From Sphingobacterium faecium (lineage in GTDB: Bacteria > Bacteroidota > Bacteroidia > Sphingobacteriales > Sphingobacteriaceae): a stretch of DNA of 64,000 nucleotides. The stretch spans positions 310,001-374,000 of the forward strand of contig NZ_QBKH01000005.1 in the NCBI RefSeq assembly GCF_003054045.1. Reading direction: 5' to 3'. The position numbers were made by a program, and so were the translations under genes. Under the pieces are notes generated by a model, which was not told where the DNA came from, did not search any database, and saw only the letters and a program-made list of their open reading frames with translations. Positions 8,289 through 17,865 of this stretch are shown piece after piece. How positions within the stretch are numbered: position 1 is the stretch's first letter; each line of letters begins with the position of its first letter.

Positions 8289-9371
8289 CTAATCATATTC
8301 TAGATCTTCATTATCATTTTCTATTTCTTCTATCATCTCTCCAGCTGTCTCTTGTCTCAATACCCTGATTACGTATATTTCGTTAACAAAATTGACAAGA
8401 GCGACCAATATAGGTGTTGCGAAAAGTAAACCCAATGCGCCCGTGAGTGTACCCATCAGCAATTGGAAAAAGAGTACCATAGCTGGTGGTAAGGATAGCA
8501 TCTTCTTCTGTACGAAGGGGGCAAAAACTGCAGATTCTATTATCTGTACGCCAATAAAAATTGCGATAATGTACAGGGCTGTGACTGGTCCATCTAGCAA
8601 TCCCACTAAAGAAGCGGGTATAAGTGCAAGCGTGGGACCTAAATTGGGAATGAAGGAGAGTAATCCTGCTATTAACGCTAAAATCAACCAAAGCTCAATT
8701 CCTAAAATAAGCAAAGCAATTGCTGTTAAAACAAAAACAAAAAGCATGTCCAACAATTGAACTTTTAACCAAATCTTCAATTGCTCCCCTACTTTATCCA
8801 GAACTTCCTCAACTGTACGCTTATTTTTGTCTGGAAATAAGCTGATGATGCCAATCATATACTCTTTGGGGGAAATCATAATGAATATACCCAAAAATAA
8901 GAAGGCATATACATCTCCAAAAAAACCAAATGTCCCACTGAAAACCTGTGGTAAATGTTGTATGACTTTGTTCATCTGATCTTCCGCACTGTCAATATTA
9001 TCGATAAGATAAGTACCCCAATTGGTACTACTCAAATAGATCTGTAAATTATCAATCATTTTTGGTACTGTAGCGGCAAGTTCTTTATATTGTTTTACAG
9101 CTGTATTTCCGATAAAATAAGATATGGTGCTAGAGAAAATAATCACCCAAAGTATCGCTAACAAGAGGCATATTTTGGAATTTAAACCCGTCCAGTGCTG
9201 TATCTTGGATGAAATCGCATGGAAAAGTATGGAAAAGAGAATTCCTCCAAATAGCAAAAGTAATAGTGTAGTACCTTTTATGAATAAGGCTGTCAACATT
9301 AAAAAAAGTAAAACAACGATACATACTGCTGCTGATTTTTTGTAAATGTCGCTCATAGGCAATTTGAACAT
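8289..9371 (-). CDS. AI-2E family transporter (PerM/YdiK-type membrane protein)
   Basis: The 360-residue inner-membrane protein has about eight hydrophobic segments with the family arrangement: two N-terminal helices, a periplasmic loop (about 90-150), then a cluster of helices including LSFIPNLGPTLALIPASLVGLLDG and a long terminal pair. Conserved PNLGP and the acidic C-terminal tail (EEIENDNEDLEYD) are visible. Despite the family name, members include Na+(Li+)/H+ antiporters and proteins of unknown substrate, so autoinducer transport should not be assumed. It is monocistronic and convergent with the gene ending at 8288. Confidence 0.88.
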   Translation of the reverse strand: MFKLPMSDIYKKSAAVCIVVLLFLMLTALFIKGTTLLLLLFGGILFSILFHAISSKIQHWTGLNSKICLLLAILWVIIFSSTISYFIGNTAVKQYKELAATVPKMIDNLQIYLSSTNWGTYLIDNIDSAEDQMNKVIQHLPQVFSGTFGFFGDVYAFLFLGIFIMISPKEYMIGIISLFPDKNKRTVEEVLDKVGEQLKIWLKVQLLDMLFVFVLTAIALLILGIELWLILALIAGLLSFIPNLGPTLALIPASLVGLLDGPVTALYIIAIFIGVQIIESAVFAPFVQKKMLSLPPAMVLFFQLLMGTLTGALGLLFATPILVALVNFVNEIYVIRVLRQETAGEMIEEIENDNEDLEYD

Positions 9372-9645
9372 AAATTATTATTTATTTTCTACAATATATT
9401 GAAATGAATAGTTAGTGGTGAACTTTCTCTCTCTATCAAGATAACATTTAATACCGCTATTTGTTTGAAACGACTATGCAAACACTTTTACTACTATAAA
9501 ATCCATATTAATATTGGTGTATCAAGCAACCGGTTTGCTATCAGAAATATATATTATTGCTTTGCATACTAAGCCTATTGAAATTTAAATCGGCTATAAA
9601 TCTTTCTAAATATTTAATATATATTTATATATCTAAAATTTATAT

Positions 9646-11223
9646 ATGTTAGAAAATTTTGAATTTTATCTTTTTCTGGTTCTGATGATCACCATGCTTA
9701 TTATGCTGGCGAAAAAAATTCAGGTAGCTTATCCTGTATTACTTGTACTAGCAGGACTTTTAATAAGTTTTATTCCAGGAGTACCCCGCATAAAAATAGA
9801 ACCCGAATTAATATTTATTCTCTTTTTACCTCCTCTGCTATATGAAGCAGCGTGGTCGACCTCTTGGAAAGAACTTTGGCGATGGCGTAGAATTATTTTC
9901 AGTTTTGCTTTTGTCGTCGTTTTTTTCACCGCATTATCGGTTGCGATTTTCGCTAATTATTTTATTCCTGGATTTTCTTTAGCCTTGGGTTTTTTATTGG
10001 GTGGAATTGTTTCTCCACCTGATGCAGTAAGCGCTGGAGCAATCTTAAAATTTGTTAAGGTGCCAAAAAGATTAGCTTCAATTCTAGAAGGTGAAAGTTT
10101 GTTGAATGATGCTTCTTCTTTAATCATTTTCCGGTTTGCAATGATTGCAGCAGCAACGGGACAATTTGTCTGGCAGGAGGCTGCGGGAAGCTTTGTATGG
10201 ATGTGCATAGGTGGTGTTGGAATAGGGCTTGCAATCGCCTATGTTTTTCTGAAAATGCACAAGATTTTACCTACAGATTCAAATACTGATATTTTACTCA
10301 CTTTTATTGCACCCTTCTCGATGTATTTAGCAGCAGAACAGCTTCACGCCTCTGGAGTATTGGCCGTCGTAAGCGGTGGCTTGTTTCTTTCCTATAGAAG
10401 TCATGACTTTTTGAGCAGCGCATCTAGAATACGTACCGTAACGGTTTGGGAAACTTTTGTTTTTTTGCTAAATGGTATTGTTTTTATGCTCATCGGTTTA
10501 GATTTGCCTGAAATTGTTTCCGGTTTAGGTGATACCGATATTTATACTGCAATTGGATATGGAATTGCTGTTACTGGAGTTCTGGTTATGGTAAGGGTTC
10601 TTGCCGGTTATGCAGCAGTGATTACAACTTTGATTATGAGAAATTTTATCACGGTTGCAGATGCACAGTCTCCTGGATGGAAAACACCGATGATCATTGG
10701 ATGGACCGGAATGAGAGGCGTAGTCTCTTTGGCTGCAGCGCTTTCAATTCCTTTGACCTTAAGTGATGGAACCCCTTTCCCTCAAAGGAATCTAATTCTT
10801 TTCATCACATTTGTCGTGATTCTTTTAACATTGCTTGTACAGGGGCTTACACTACCTATTTTATTAAAAAAATTTCCATTAATAGATCGTGATTTTGTGC
10901 GAAGCGAAAAGGAAATAGATTACGAGATACAGAACAACCTCGCTCAAGTGGCTGTTGATAAAATTCGTAACGATTATGCAAACAAAATAGAAAGTTTTCC
11001 AATATTGAAGGATCAATTAGAGAAATATGAACACCAATTAAGCAGTTCTGAAATCATTATTAATTATGTGGAATACCGAAATATTTATATCGACATCCTA
11101 GAAACACAAAGAAGCTGGCTTATAAACAAAAACCGTCAAGAGATTTTGTTAGATGAAGAAATCATAAAAAAACATCTTCGCCTACTTGACCTTCAGGAGG
11201 AAAGATTGAATTTGAAAAGTTAG
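9646..11223 (+). CDS. CPA1-family Na+/H+ antiporter (NhaP/YjcE-like)
   Basis: This inner-membrane cation/proton exchanger is expected to extrude Na+ in exchange for H+. The 525-residue protein has about 12 membrane segments, then a soluble tail of about 110 residues rich in charged helices. CPA1 signature motifs are present: FLPPLLYEAAW, GGIVSPPDAVSAGAI and ILEGESLLNDASSLI, the last containing the Asn-Asp pair that binds the ion. The conserved late helix GWTGMRGVVSLAAALSIP is also intact. Length matches the E. coli YjcE type. It lies alone on the plus strand with a secreted protein 127 bp downstream. Confidence 0.93.
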   Translation: MLENFEFYLFLVLMITMLIMLAKKIQVAYPVLLVLAGLLISFIPGVPRIKIEPELIFILFLPPLLYEAAWSTSWKELWRWRRIIFSFAFVVVFFTALSVAIFANYFIPGFSLALGFLLGGIVSPPDAVSAGAILKFVKVPKRLASILEGESLLNDASSLIIFRFAMIAAATGQFVWQEAAGSFVWMCIGGVGIGLAIAYVFLKMHKILPTDSNTDILLTFIAPFSMYLAAEQLHASGVLAVVSGGLFLSYRSHDFLSSASRIRTVTVWETFVFLLNGIVFMLIGLDLPEIVSGLGDTDIYTAIGYGIAVTGVLVMVRVLAGYAAVITTLIMRNFITVADAQSPGWKTPMIIGWTGMRGVVSLAAALSIPLTLSDGTPFPQRNLILFITFVVILLTLLVQGLTLPILLKKFPLIDRDFVRSEKEIDYEIQNNLAQVAVDKIRNDYANKIESFPILKDQLEKYEHQLSSSEIIINYVEYRNIYIDILETQRSWLINKNRQEILLDEEIIKKHLRLLDLQEERLNLKS

Positions 11224-11350
11224 GAAATGAAATATAAAAGATAATTTATGGAAAATTGCTATAGCAAAGTTTATGAACATAATCTCAATATGAATACCAA
11301 GAATTGAAACGATAAGAAATGTAATATTATAGCGATTACCGATATACAAT

Positions 11351-12127
11351 ATGAAAAAACTAACCACACTTCTACTTTTAATAATGTTCAATGTATCTCT
11401 TTATTCACAAGAAAAAGTCATATTATCGCATGCCATCAAGATGTACGATATGGTTGAGATAAGTCTAGAACTCGAAAACAAACCCAATGACAGATTTCAC
11501 CTCATTAAAATAGATACGCTTGCTACGACAAATTACAATGGACAGGTCCTCCACAATAATTTTTTTGAAAATATTTTCAGAAGGGCTAATGTTTTGGCGA
11601 GATATGAAATCAATGAAAATAAAAAATACAAAAACATGGGTGTTAAAGGTGTTATAAAATACTTTAAGCCTTCAGAAAATAAAAACTCATATTTTAATCT
11701 GGGTAAACTTAAAAATTTAGAAAAGAACATCAATCTAATAGATCAACATATTACCAAAAGGAATTCAACTATTTATTTCGCTATTGTGGATTCTGCGAGC
11801 ATAAAAAACATATTTCCCGATTTTAAATATAAGATCAGTGATGAGGAGGATTTTAAAGGTATTGACTTTAAAAGTTATGACTTCATGTATGCTTATAAAT
11901 CGGATGCCAATCAAGATGTTATAATAGCTGTCGATGAAGAGCTTGACCACGGTTACAATAATCTGACGTTAACTGATAAAGAAACAAAGATTATATACAA
12001 ACTCATCAAATTGAAACGGAATATGACTGCTGGTGAAAGAGATGATATAAAAATTGAATTGATGATCGAAAATGAAAATTCAATCGAACGATTACCATTT
12101 GATTTTAAGAATGTTGAAATCAAATAA
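11351..12127 (+). CDS. Secreted protein, unknown function
   Basis: The 258-residue protein carries a signal peptide (MKKLTTLLLLIMFNVSLYSQ) followed by a lysine- and asparagine-rich mature part. I recognise no domain or catalytic motif. The spacing of charged and hydrophobic residues suggests an alpha/beta soluble periplasmic protein. It follows the antiporter in the same direction but 127 bp away, and a strong bidirectional terminator (12319-12358) lies downstream. Codon use looks like its neighbours. Confidence 0.65.
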   Translation: MKKLTTLLLLIMFNVSLYSQEKVILSHAIKMYDMVEISLELENKPNDRFHLIKIDTLATTNYNGQVLHNNFFENIFRRANVLARYEINENKKYKNMGVKGVIKYFKPSENKNSYFNLGKLKNLEKNINLIDQHITKRNSTIYFAIVDSASIKNIFPDFKYKISDEEDFKGIDFKSYDFMYAYKSDANQDVIIAVDEELDHGYNNLTLTDKETKIIYKLIKLKRNMTAGERDDIKIELMIENENSIERLPFDFKNVEIK

Positions 12128-12318
12128 GGTAATGATAGCTAATGCCGGATTTATTGGTACTCTTCTGAAGTAATATAATGGATGCTTACCATTCCATCAT
12201 ATAAGGATTAATGCGTTGTTACAGTCAATCATTCTATTTTCTACTAAAAATCATAAGTGTATTGTAGAAGATCAGCTGTTAAATAAATCTACGCAACTGA
12301 CTCGGTCTTTAGAGTATT

Positions 12319-12358
12319 AAATAAGAAAAGCTAATCTTTCGATTAGCTTTTCTTATTT
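12319..12358. terminator. Bidirectional terminator, perfect 18-bp stem
   Basis: Arms 12319-12336 and 12341-12358 are perfectly complementary around a TTTC loop, with A-rich left and T-rich right ends. It separates the convergent genes ending at 12127 (plus) and 12407 (minus). Confidence 0.9.
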
Positions 12359-12406
12359 TAATCATATGTATATTTAAGAAACGCTCCATGTTTAGTAGGA
12401 CAAATT

Positions 12407-14119
12407 TCATGGGTTCTTTAGAAATTTGACTATCCTCCTACTAGCCGTATCGCAGAAGTCAAGTCCGGAATAGTCAGGGTTAAGCCCTCCAATAAATGGT
12501 ACTGCCATTATAAATAGATTTTTAGTCACATTGCCAAAGGCATCAAGTGCCTGAAAATAATCATTTATACTTAAACCTTTTACATACATATAAAAACCAT
12601 TATTACTGTCTCTTTTTACAGTTATATTTTTTTCGTTTACATATTTTTCTCCTTCATTCCGATCCTTAAAATTGAGATATCCTGTGCTGATCAAACCTTG
12701 ATCTTTAAGTGCCTCAAATGGCAAATCGTTAAATTCTAAGGGCTGTTGTCCAGTACCGTCAATATAAAGTTGGTAATGCTGTTCATGTTTTTTACCTTGT
12801 ATATCCATATAGCAATAGATCGCACCGGTATCAGCATGCGGTTCAACATGACTATCTTTGTCAACTTGGATATGCTCAATAACACCTGCTTCATATAAAG
12901 CAATAATTTCCTTATACGATTCCTGTGGTAGAGAAGCGATGATAACACTGATAAGTGGCATTAAAACTTTACGTAACCGAAGCATATCTTCTGCTGAAAA
13001 GTGCTTCGCTGGATAATTCATAGCATAACTGAAGGCGGCCAATCGTTCTTTCCAAGATATAGACATTCTTCTATCTATGGACTTTTTTGCTTCTAAATAT
13101 TCGGCTCTAAACAGGGTAAAACTGTCTAGTTCTTTTCGAAGACTGAGCATTTCTTCAACAAACTCCTCTATGGTCATATCTTTTATCTTGTCGTAGAATA
13201 CGGGGTCGCTTTGCTTAAGTGGGCTTTTAAAATTTCTTTCAAAAACATAATCGAGAGCAATAAAGCCATTATTTTTTTCTTTATAATCATAAATTTCATC
13301 CAAAGTCATTGACCAGGAAACGGAATATGGTTCTGATTCGGAATGAAAACGCAATGCAGGAAGATAACCACCAGTCGAAAATAAGTGTATAGAGAAATTT
13401 TTGGAATCTTCATTCAAAACGTAACTGACTTGATCACCGTCATAGTTATACTGACCATTCAAACGTGACAACGTTTTGACAGCATCTACTGCAGTCAGTG
13501 AAGCTCCTTTAATCGCGACGGGAAAATTTGTCTTTTGGTCAAATTTTGATGGTGGATAGGGAGAATCGTACCATCCTTTTGTCTTTCCTTCAAAGGTTAT
13601 CGGCCAATAATGCCCTGTACAGATGACCGCTAATCCCACTTCATATTCTTTATCATCTGTAATAATGACTTTGTAATTTTCTTTTGTACGATCGTAGACA
13701 AGATCAGTCACAGCAGTTTCTGTCAAGACATGTACTTTTATCTTAAGCTTGATAGCTAACTTAATATATTCGTGAAATTGATTTTCAAGATAATTTCCCA
13801 AAAGAAGTCTTGGTAAAACCTGATAAGGATTGGATATGCCATTTAAATAGTAATCTGGAAAATCATCAGATGGATATTTTGACAAATAAGTAGAAACATC
13901 GTAAATTAATTCTGGAATTTCATTGGCTGAAACATTGGCAAGATGTTCATTACATGACCCATATTTACCGTAAGGCATACCAACTCCCAATCGCTCATTT
14001 TTTTCAAAAATGTAGATACTTTCAACCTGAAGATTTTGATTAACAATCTCCTTTAACATAAATAAAGCCGCAGGTCCCCCTCCGATTAATGCAATCGATC
14101 CTAATTTTTGATTTTCCAT
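12407..14119 (-). CDS. FAD-NAD(P)-binding oxidoreductase-like protein
   Basis: The 570-residue protein starts with a Rossmann dinucleotide-binding motif (IALIGGGPAALFMLKEI, about 9-25), followed by FEKNERLGVGMPYG and CNEHLANVSANEIPEL. This pattern defines the FAD-NAD(P)-binding family (HI0933/NAD_binding_9-like) found in Bacteroidetes and Actinobacteria. A second glycine-poor nucleotide region includes AVICTGHYWP and a late LFIMAVPFIGGLNPDYSGLDFCDTASR, where flavin contacts usually lie. Members have no settled reaction; some act near siderophore or amine metabolism. Nothing nearby suggests a substrate. It is monocistronic. Confidence 0.8.
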   Translation of the reverse strand: MENQKLGSIALIGGGPAALFMLKEIVNQNLQVESIYIFEKNERLGVGMPYGKYGSCNEHLANVSANEIPELIYDVSTYLSKYPSDDFPDYYLNGISNPYQVLPRLLLGNYLENQFHEYIKLAIKLKIKVHVLTETAVTDLVYDRTKENYKVIITDDKEYEVGLAVICTGHYWPITFEGKTKGWYDSPYPPSKFDQKTNFPVAIKGASLTAVDAVKTLSRLNGQYNYDGDQVSYVLNEDSKNFSIHLFSTGGYLPALRFHSESEPYSVSWSMTLDEIYDYKEKNNGFIALDYVFERNFKSPLKQSDPVFYDKIKDMTIEEFVEEMLSLRKELDSFTLFRAEYLEAKKSIDRRMSISWKERLAAFSYAMNYPAKHFSAEDMLRLRKVLMPLISVIIASLPQESYKEIIALYEAGVIEHIQVDKDSHVEPHADTGAIYCYMDIQGKKHEQHYQLYIDGTGQQPLEFNDLPFEALKDQGLISTGYLNFKDRNEGEKYVNEKNITVKRDSNNGFYMYVKGLSINDYFQALDAFGNVTKNLFIMAVPFIGGLNPDYSGLDFCDTASRRIVKFLKNP

Positions 14120-14655
14120 AAAAATTGCTAGATTATTGATTTAAGACCCTATTCAAAATTCATACCTGTTTTGATATTTTATCGATTTTATAGACATTTT
14201 TTTCGGAAAGTAATTATTTAATTAAATTTTGATTTTTTTCAGTATGTCATCGATTACGTTTTACGAATGTTATTTTACAATAAATTATCTTAAAAGCTAT
14301 ACTGACTTTCACGGTGGTCTTGTCAATTAAAAATAACACCTCATGTTATTAAACAACTGATTATGAATACAATAATTAAACTAGGAGAGATCATCTTGTA
14401 ATAAAAACTAAAACAAGTCTATAAAGACAAGGATACAACTATATTTACCTTTAATAGTTACAAAGCATAATTAAAATTCAATAAATTTTTAACTTCCGAG
14501 TGCATTTTTGATAGTGCTTTAAAATAATCTAGGATAAATCTTAAGTAAATATTAATATTTTTTTATTTCATACTTGTTTAATTTGAAATAAATAATTATT
14601 TTAGACAAACTATTTAATAGAGCCCCTTCATAAAATATAGGTTATAAAATAAACT

Positions 14656-14688
14656 TAAAATCCCTAAAATCCCCCTTTAGGGATTTTA
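14656..14688. terminator. Hairpin terminator, perfect 13-bp stem
   Basis: Arms 14656-14668 and 14676-14688 (TAAAATCCCTAAA and complement) flank a 7-nt loop. The AT-rich outer ends let it work in either direction. It may back up the stronger hairpin at 14771. Confidence 0.65.
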
Positions 14689-14770
14689 CTTGTTTGTGAA
14701 AGGTGAAACCTGTAATGCGATCATTGGAGATGGTGCCAATAAGCTCTTTTACTTTAAAAATCTTAGGATA

Positions 14771-14810
14771 GGTAGGATATAGTGTTATAAAAATTACACT
14801 TTATCCTACC
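14771..14810. terminator. Terminator with 15-bp stem (one mismatch)
   Basis: Arms 14771-14785 and 14796-14810 pair with one T-T mismatch around a 10-nt loop. It ends the minus-strand gene at 14875; a T5 run is also present in the plus direction. Confidence 0.75.
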
Positions 14811-14874
14811 GTTTTTAATCCTTTAAAGATCTATCATTAAATAGCTGTTTCTATGCATTATTACTTCATTAAAA

Positions 14875-15345
14875 TTATGGCAATTTTGTATTGATCCATA
14901 CGTGATATGGGAATGTGATCAATTCTGATGGCGCAACGTTATTTAAAATCAAGCCTTCTTGCTGCTGCAAATATGTATCTGGATTTTCGGTATCTGCGAC
15001 AGGAACTATTCTGAAAATCGCATCTTTATCAGTTGTGTTGATATCGGACTGTAGGACTTTTACTTTATTGTCAATGAGCCAAAGTGCCAATTCTTCTCTT
15101 CCCATTTGTTGTATATAATTGATATCTTTATCGAAAGAATGTAGTTCTTCTATTGCACGATCTGGAAATACTTCTTTTAAGTAAAATTCATAAAGTATTT
15201 TATCCCCAGTGCGCAGTGCATAGTTCTTAATAATAAGTCGATGTGGATTTGTATCAAAATTAAATTTGCTAGGATTTTCTAAAAAGCCGTAATATTCATC
15301 ATAAAGGGTAATCCTCTTTCCCATGTTGTTTTGCTGTACTTCCAT
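14875..15345 (-). CDS. Hypothetical cytoplasmic protein
   Basis: I do not recognise this 156-residue protein. It has no signal peptide or membrane segment. Its composition is balanced, with aromatic-rich blocks such as LYDEYYGFLENPSKF and YHVWINTKLP at the end. The central part (LYEFYLKEVFPDRAIEEL, INYIQQMGREELALWLI) looks helical. It stands alone between long AT-rich gaps and has its own terminators. Several internal methionines exist; the first is kept because the frame is open and the next (MGKRITLY) is only eight codons away. Confidence 0.6.
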   Translation of the reverse strand: MEVQQNNMGKRITLYDEYYGFLENPSKFNFDTNPHRLIIKNYALRTGDKILYEFYLKEVFPDRAIEELHSFDKDINYIQQMGREELALWLIDNKVKVLQSDINTTDKDAIFRIVPVADTENPDTYLQQQEGLILNNVAPSELITFPYHVWINTKLP

Positions 15346-15743
15346 AATATCTATTTTTTATATAAACAAATATGTATTAAAGAAGTTCACTACTAATTAA
15401 CTACGATGAAATAAAAAGCGATCACCTAACTTAAATAACGAAATTGACTTCCTTAATACGTTGTTTGTAATGCTATACGATTCAGTTATGAAATTGATCA
15501 GTTATCGCCAAGACACTCTATACAAAATCAATATTGAAAAAAATAATATTGATCGTTGCACTTTTTATATCAGTTAATCGTGAATCATTTGTTCCTATAG
15601 TGAATTAGAAAAACATATAGGAAAACCTAAGGATTAAAATTTATGTCGTCAATAAAAATAATAATTAAAATTTTTTAGATGCTAAACAAATCGTAAATTA
15701 GATACTTGAGAATTATGTAGTAGCTTGACCTAAGATTTCTTCT
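15346..15743. other. Divergent intergenic region, 398 bp
   Basis: It separates the minus-strand orphan from the hydrolase/kinase pair. No ORF, hairpin or full promoter match was recognised. Confidence 0.4.
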
Positions 15744-16541
15744 ATGGAAATACTGAAAAGAAACAATGTTGTTGTGAGTGGCAATGGAGATCATGCCATG
15801 ATGTTTGCTCATGGGTTCGGATGTGATCAAAACATGTGGCGTGATGTATATCCTTCTTTTCAAGAAAACTACAAAATAGTACTTTTCGATCATGTAGGTG
15901 CTGGAAATTCTGATCTCTCCGCATATTGTTTTGAGAAATATGATTGTCTTGAAGGGTACGCGCAAGATATCGTAGCAATTGCCAAAGTACTAAACATTAA
16001 TGATGGTGTGTTTGTTGGACATTCTGTTAGTGCCATGATGGGGTTAATAGCGGCTAATATGGCACCTGGAATTTTTAAAACACTTATTTTGGTAGCACCT
16101 TCGCCTGCTTATATTAATCAAGAAGATTATATAGGGGGATTTAGCAAGTCAGAAATCGATGAACTGTTAGAATCATTAAACAATAACCATCTAGGTTGGT
16201 CAATGACTATGGGTCCTGTCATCATGGGTAACTCTAACAAAAAAGAACTTGGAGAGGAACTCGCTAACAGCTTTTGCAAAACAGATCCTGAAATAGCTAA
16301 ACACTTTGCACGCACTACGTTCTTGACGGACAAGCGTGAAATCTTGGGAGATACAAAGCTGCCTGTACTAATCCTTCAATGTAGCAGCGATATTATCGCT
16401 CCAATAGAAGTGGGACAATATATGCACAATAATATACCTGATAGCACACTTGTCATCATGAGTGCGACTGGACATTGTCCTAACTTGAGTGCTCCAGAAG
16501 AAACGGTATTAGCAATTAGCAATTATTTATATGGCCAGTAG
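15744..16541 (+). CDS. RsbQ/KAI2-like alpha/beta hydrolase
   Basis: The 265-residue cytoplasmic protein closely follows the RsbQ branch of alpha/beta hydrolases, to which plant KAI2 and D14 also belong. The catalytic triad is complete: Ser in GHSVSAMMG (about 93-101), Asp in LQCSSDIIAP (about 212-221) and His in ATGHCPNLSAPEE (about 240-252). The oxyanion region AHGFGCDQNMWR is also intact. In Bacillus RsbQ works with the PAS-containing phosphatase RsbP to sense energy stress. Here the next gene, overlapping by 11 nt, encodes a PAS-histidine kinase, so this is probably its obligate partner. The ligand is unknown. Confidence 0.9.
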   Translation: MEILKRNNVVVSGNGDHAMMFAHGFGCDQNMWRDVYPSFQENYKIVLFDHVGAGNSDLSAYCFEKYDCLEGYAQDIVAIAKVLNINDGVFVGHSVSAMMGLIAANMAPGIFKTLILVAPSPAYINQEDYIGGFSKSEIDELLESLNNNHLGWSMTMGPVIMGNSNKKELGEELANSFCKTDPEIAKHFARTTFLTDKREILGDTKLPVLILQCSSDIIAPIEVGQYMHNNIPDSTLVIMSATGHCPNLSAPEETVLAISNYLYGQ

Positions 16542-17640
16542 ATTCATTCATTCGGACGCTGAAGATTTTAATGATTTCTTTGAATCATCACTGAGTGGTT
16601 TTGTTATTACAGATGCTGATGGAAATATAGCAAGGATTAATAAACGTGTCGCTTCATGGTTAAATACAGTTCCTGATAAATTACTTGGCCAACGTCTATC
16701 TACTATACTTACAGTAGGTGGAAAGATATATTTTGAAACTCACCTTTGGCCTTTATTGCGTTTGCAGGGACACTTTGATGAAATAGCGCTCGAATTAGCA
16801 GATTCTAGTTCGGAAAAAATGCCTGTATATATAAATGGTTATGAAAGAAGGGATGAGCAGGGACAGGTGCTTTTTATACGCTTCAATATTTTTCGTGCTT
16901 CCGATCGACGGCTTTACGAAGAAAATCTAAAGATGGCAAAAAAACTTGCTCAAGCTGAATTGAAACTGGAACAACAAAATGCCTTAATTCGTGAACAATT
17001 TATTGCTGTACTCGGACATGATTTGAGAAATCCCCTAAGTGGGATTATGAATGCGGCTCAACTGCTTGCAAGAAAAAAAATAGGACAACCTGAAGAAAGA
17101 CTTGTTAATATCATTGAGAGTGGATCAAAAAGGATGTACGAAATGATCAATAATATCATGGATCTCGCTCGTGGGCGTTTGGGTGGTGGATTTCAAATTA
17201 CACTTGTCAAATATGACCTCGAAAAGTTATTGAATCAAGTTAGTGATGAGTTAAAGGTGACTTGGCCGGATAGAATTATAGCATCAGATTTTAATATCAA
17301 TGAACTGGTGGAGTGTGATCCTGGGCGTTTATCTCAATTGGTTTCCAATTTACTTGGAAATGCGATTACGCATGGAGCATCAGATACGCCTGTAATTTTG
17401 AGTGCCACAACTGTCAGCGATTTTTGGGAAATTTCTGTCATCAATAAAGGCCAGCCAATTTCTGAACAGGCACTAAAATACCTCTTCCATCCGTTCCAAC
17501 GTCAAAATAAGCAAGCTAGCCAGAATGGTCTTGGACTTGGATTGTACATTGCTTCGGAGATAGCAAAGGCCCATAAGGGGACTTTAACCGTCAAATCGAA
17601 TGATGAGGAAACCTGTTTTACACTCCATATTCCTCTATAG
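16531..17640 (+). CDS. PAS-domain sensor histidine kinase coupled to the RsbQ-like hydrolase
   Basis: The 369-residue soluble kinase has an N-terminal PAS domain (about 8-125: GFVITDADGNIARIN, then GKIYFETHLWPLL and LQGHFDEIALEL). A coiled linker (about 128-155) leads to a HisKA domain with the phosphoacceptor in VLGHDLRNPLSGIMNA (about 167-182) and an HATPase domain with N-box LLGNAITHG and G2-box NGLGLGLYIASEIA. There is no membrane segment. The PAS sequence is of the kind attached to RsbP/RsbU-type phosphatases. Its ATG lies inside the hydrolase stop region (ATGGCCAGTAG), implying translational coupling. No response regulator is adjacent, so the output is unknown. Confidence 0.9.
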   Translation: MASRFIHSDAEDFNDFFESSLSGFVITDADGNIARINKRVASWLNTVPDKLLGQRLSTILTVGGKIYFETHLWPLLRLQGHFDEIALELADSSSEKMPVYINGYERRDEQGQVLFIRFNIFRASDRRLYEENLKMAKKLAQAELKLEQQNALIREQFIAVLGHDLRNPLSGIMNAAQLLARKKIGQPEERLVNIIESGSKRMYEMINNIMDLARGRLGGGFQITLVKYDLEKLLNQVSDELKVTWPDRIIASDFNINELVECDPGRLSQLVSNLLGNAITHGASDTPVILSATTVSDFWEISVINKGQPISEQALKYLFHPFQRQNKQASQNGLGLGLYIASEIAKAHKGTLTVKSNDEETCFTLHIPL

Positions 17641-17838
17641 GAAGTTGAATACCATTTTTTTAAATATTGACTTTCAGTTACTGATCAAAAAATTTAATGC
17701 CTTTTTAATTTTTTTACATTCCTCCTCTTTCTGCAAATTTACACCAATACAGACATCACTAACTGCTAGAAATTAATGGTTTACCGATTTTCGACCTTCA
17801 TCCACCTAATTACAATTAGCACAGAGATTAAATATCTT

Positions 17839-17846
17839 TATTTTTG
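17839..17846 (+). promoter_or_regulatory. Candidate Bacteroidetes -7 element (TATTTTTG)
   Basis: TATTTTTG matches TAnnTTTG and lies 19 bp before the start at 17866. No matching -33 element was seen. Confidence 0.3.
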
Positions 17847-17865
17847 AATCATAAACAGATTTATC

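Larger units (their letters stand above)
14120..14874. other. Long intergenic region, 755 bp
   Basis: Very AT-rich. It holds two hairpin terminators near the right side (14656-14688 and 14771-14810), both facing the minus-strand gene at 14875. A 12-codon ORF near 14363 is not credible. No RNA gene was recognised. Confidence 0.5.

Noticed and set aside
8392..8760. A 122-codon plus-strand ORF
   Set aside because: Antisense to the AI-2E transporter gene; composition reflects the complement of membrane helices.
11182..11391. A 69-codon minus-strand ORF spanning the gap after the antiporter
   Set aside because: It overlaps the 3' end of the antiporter and the start of the secreted protein on the other strand and has no recognisable features.
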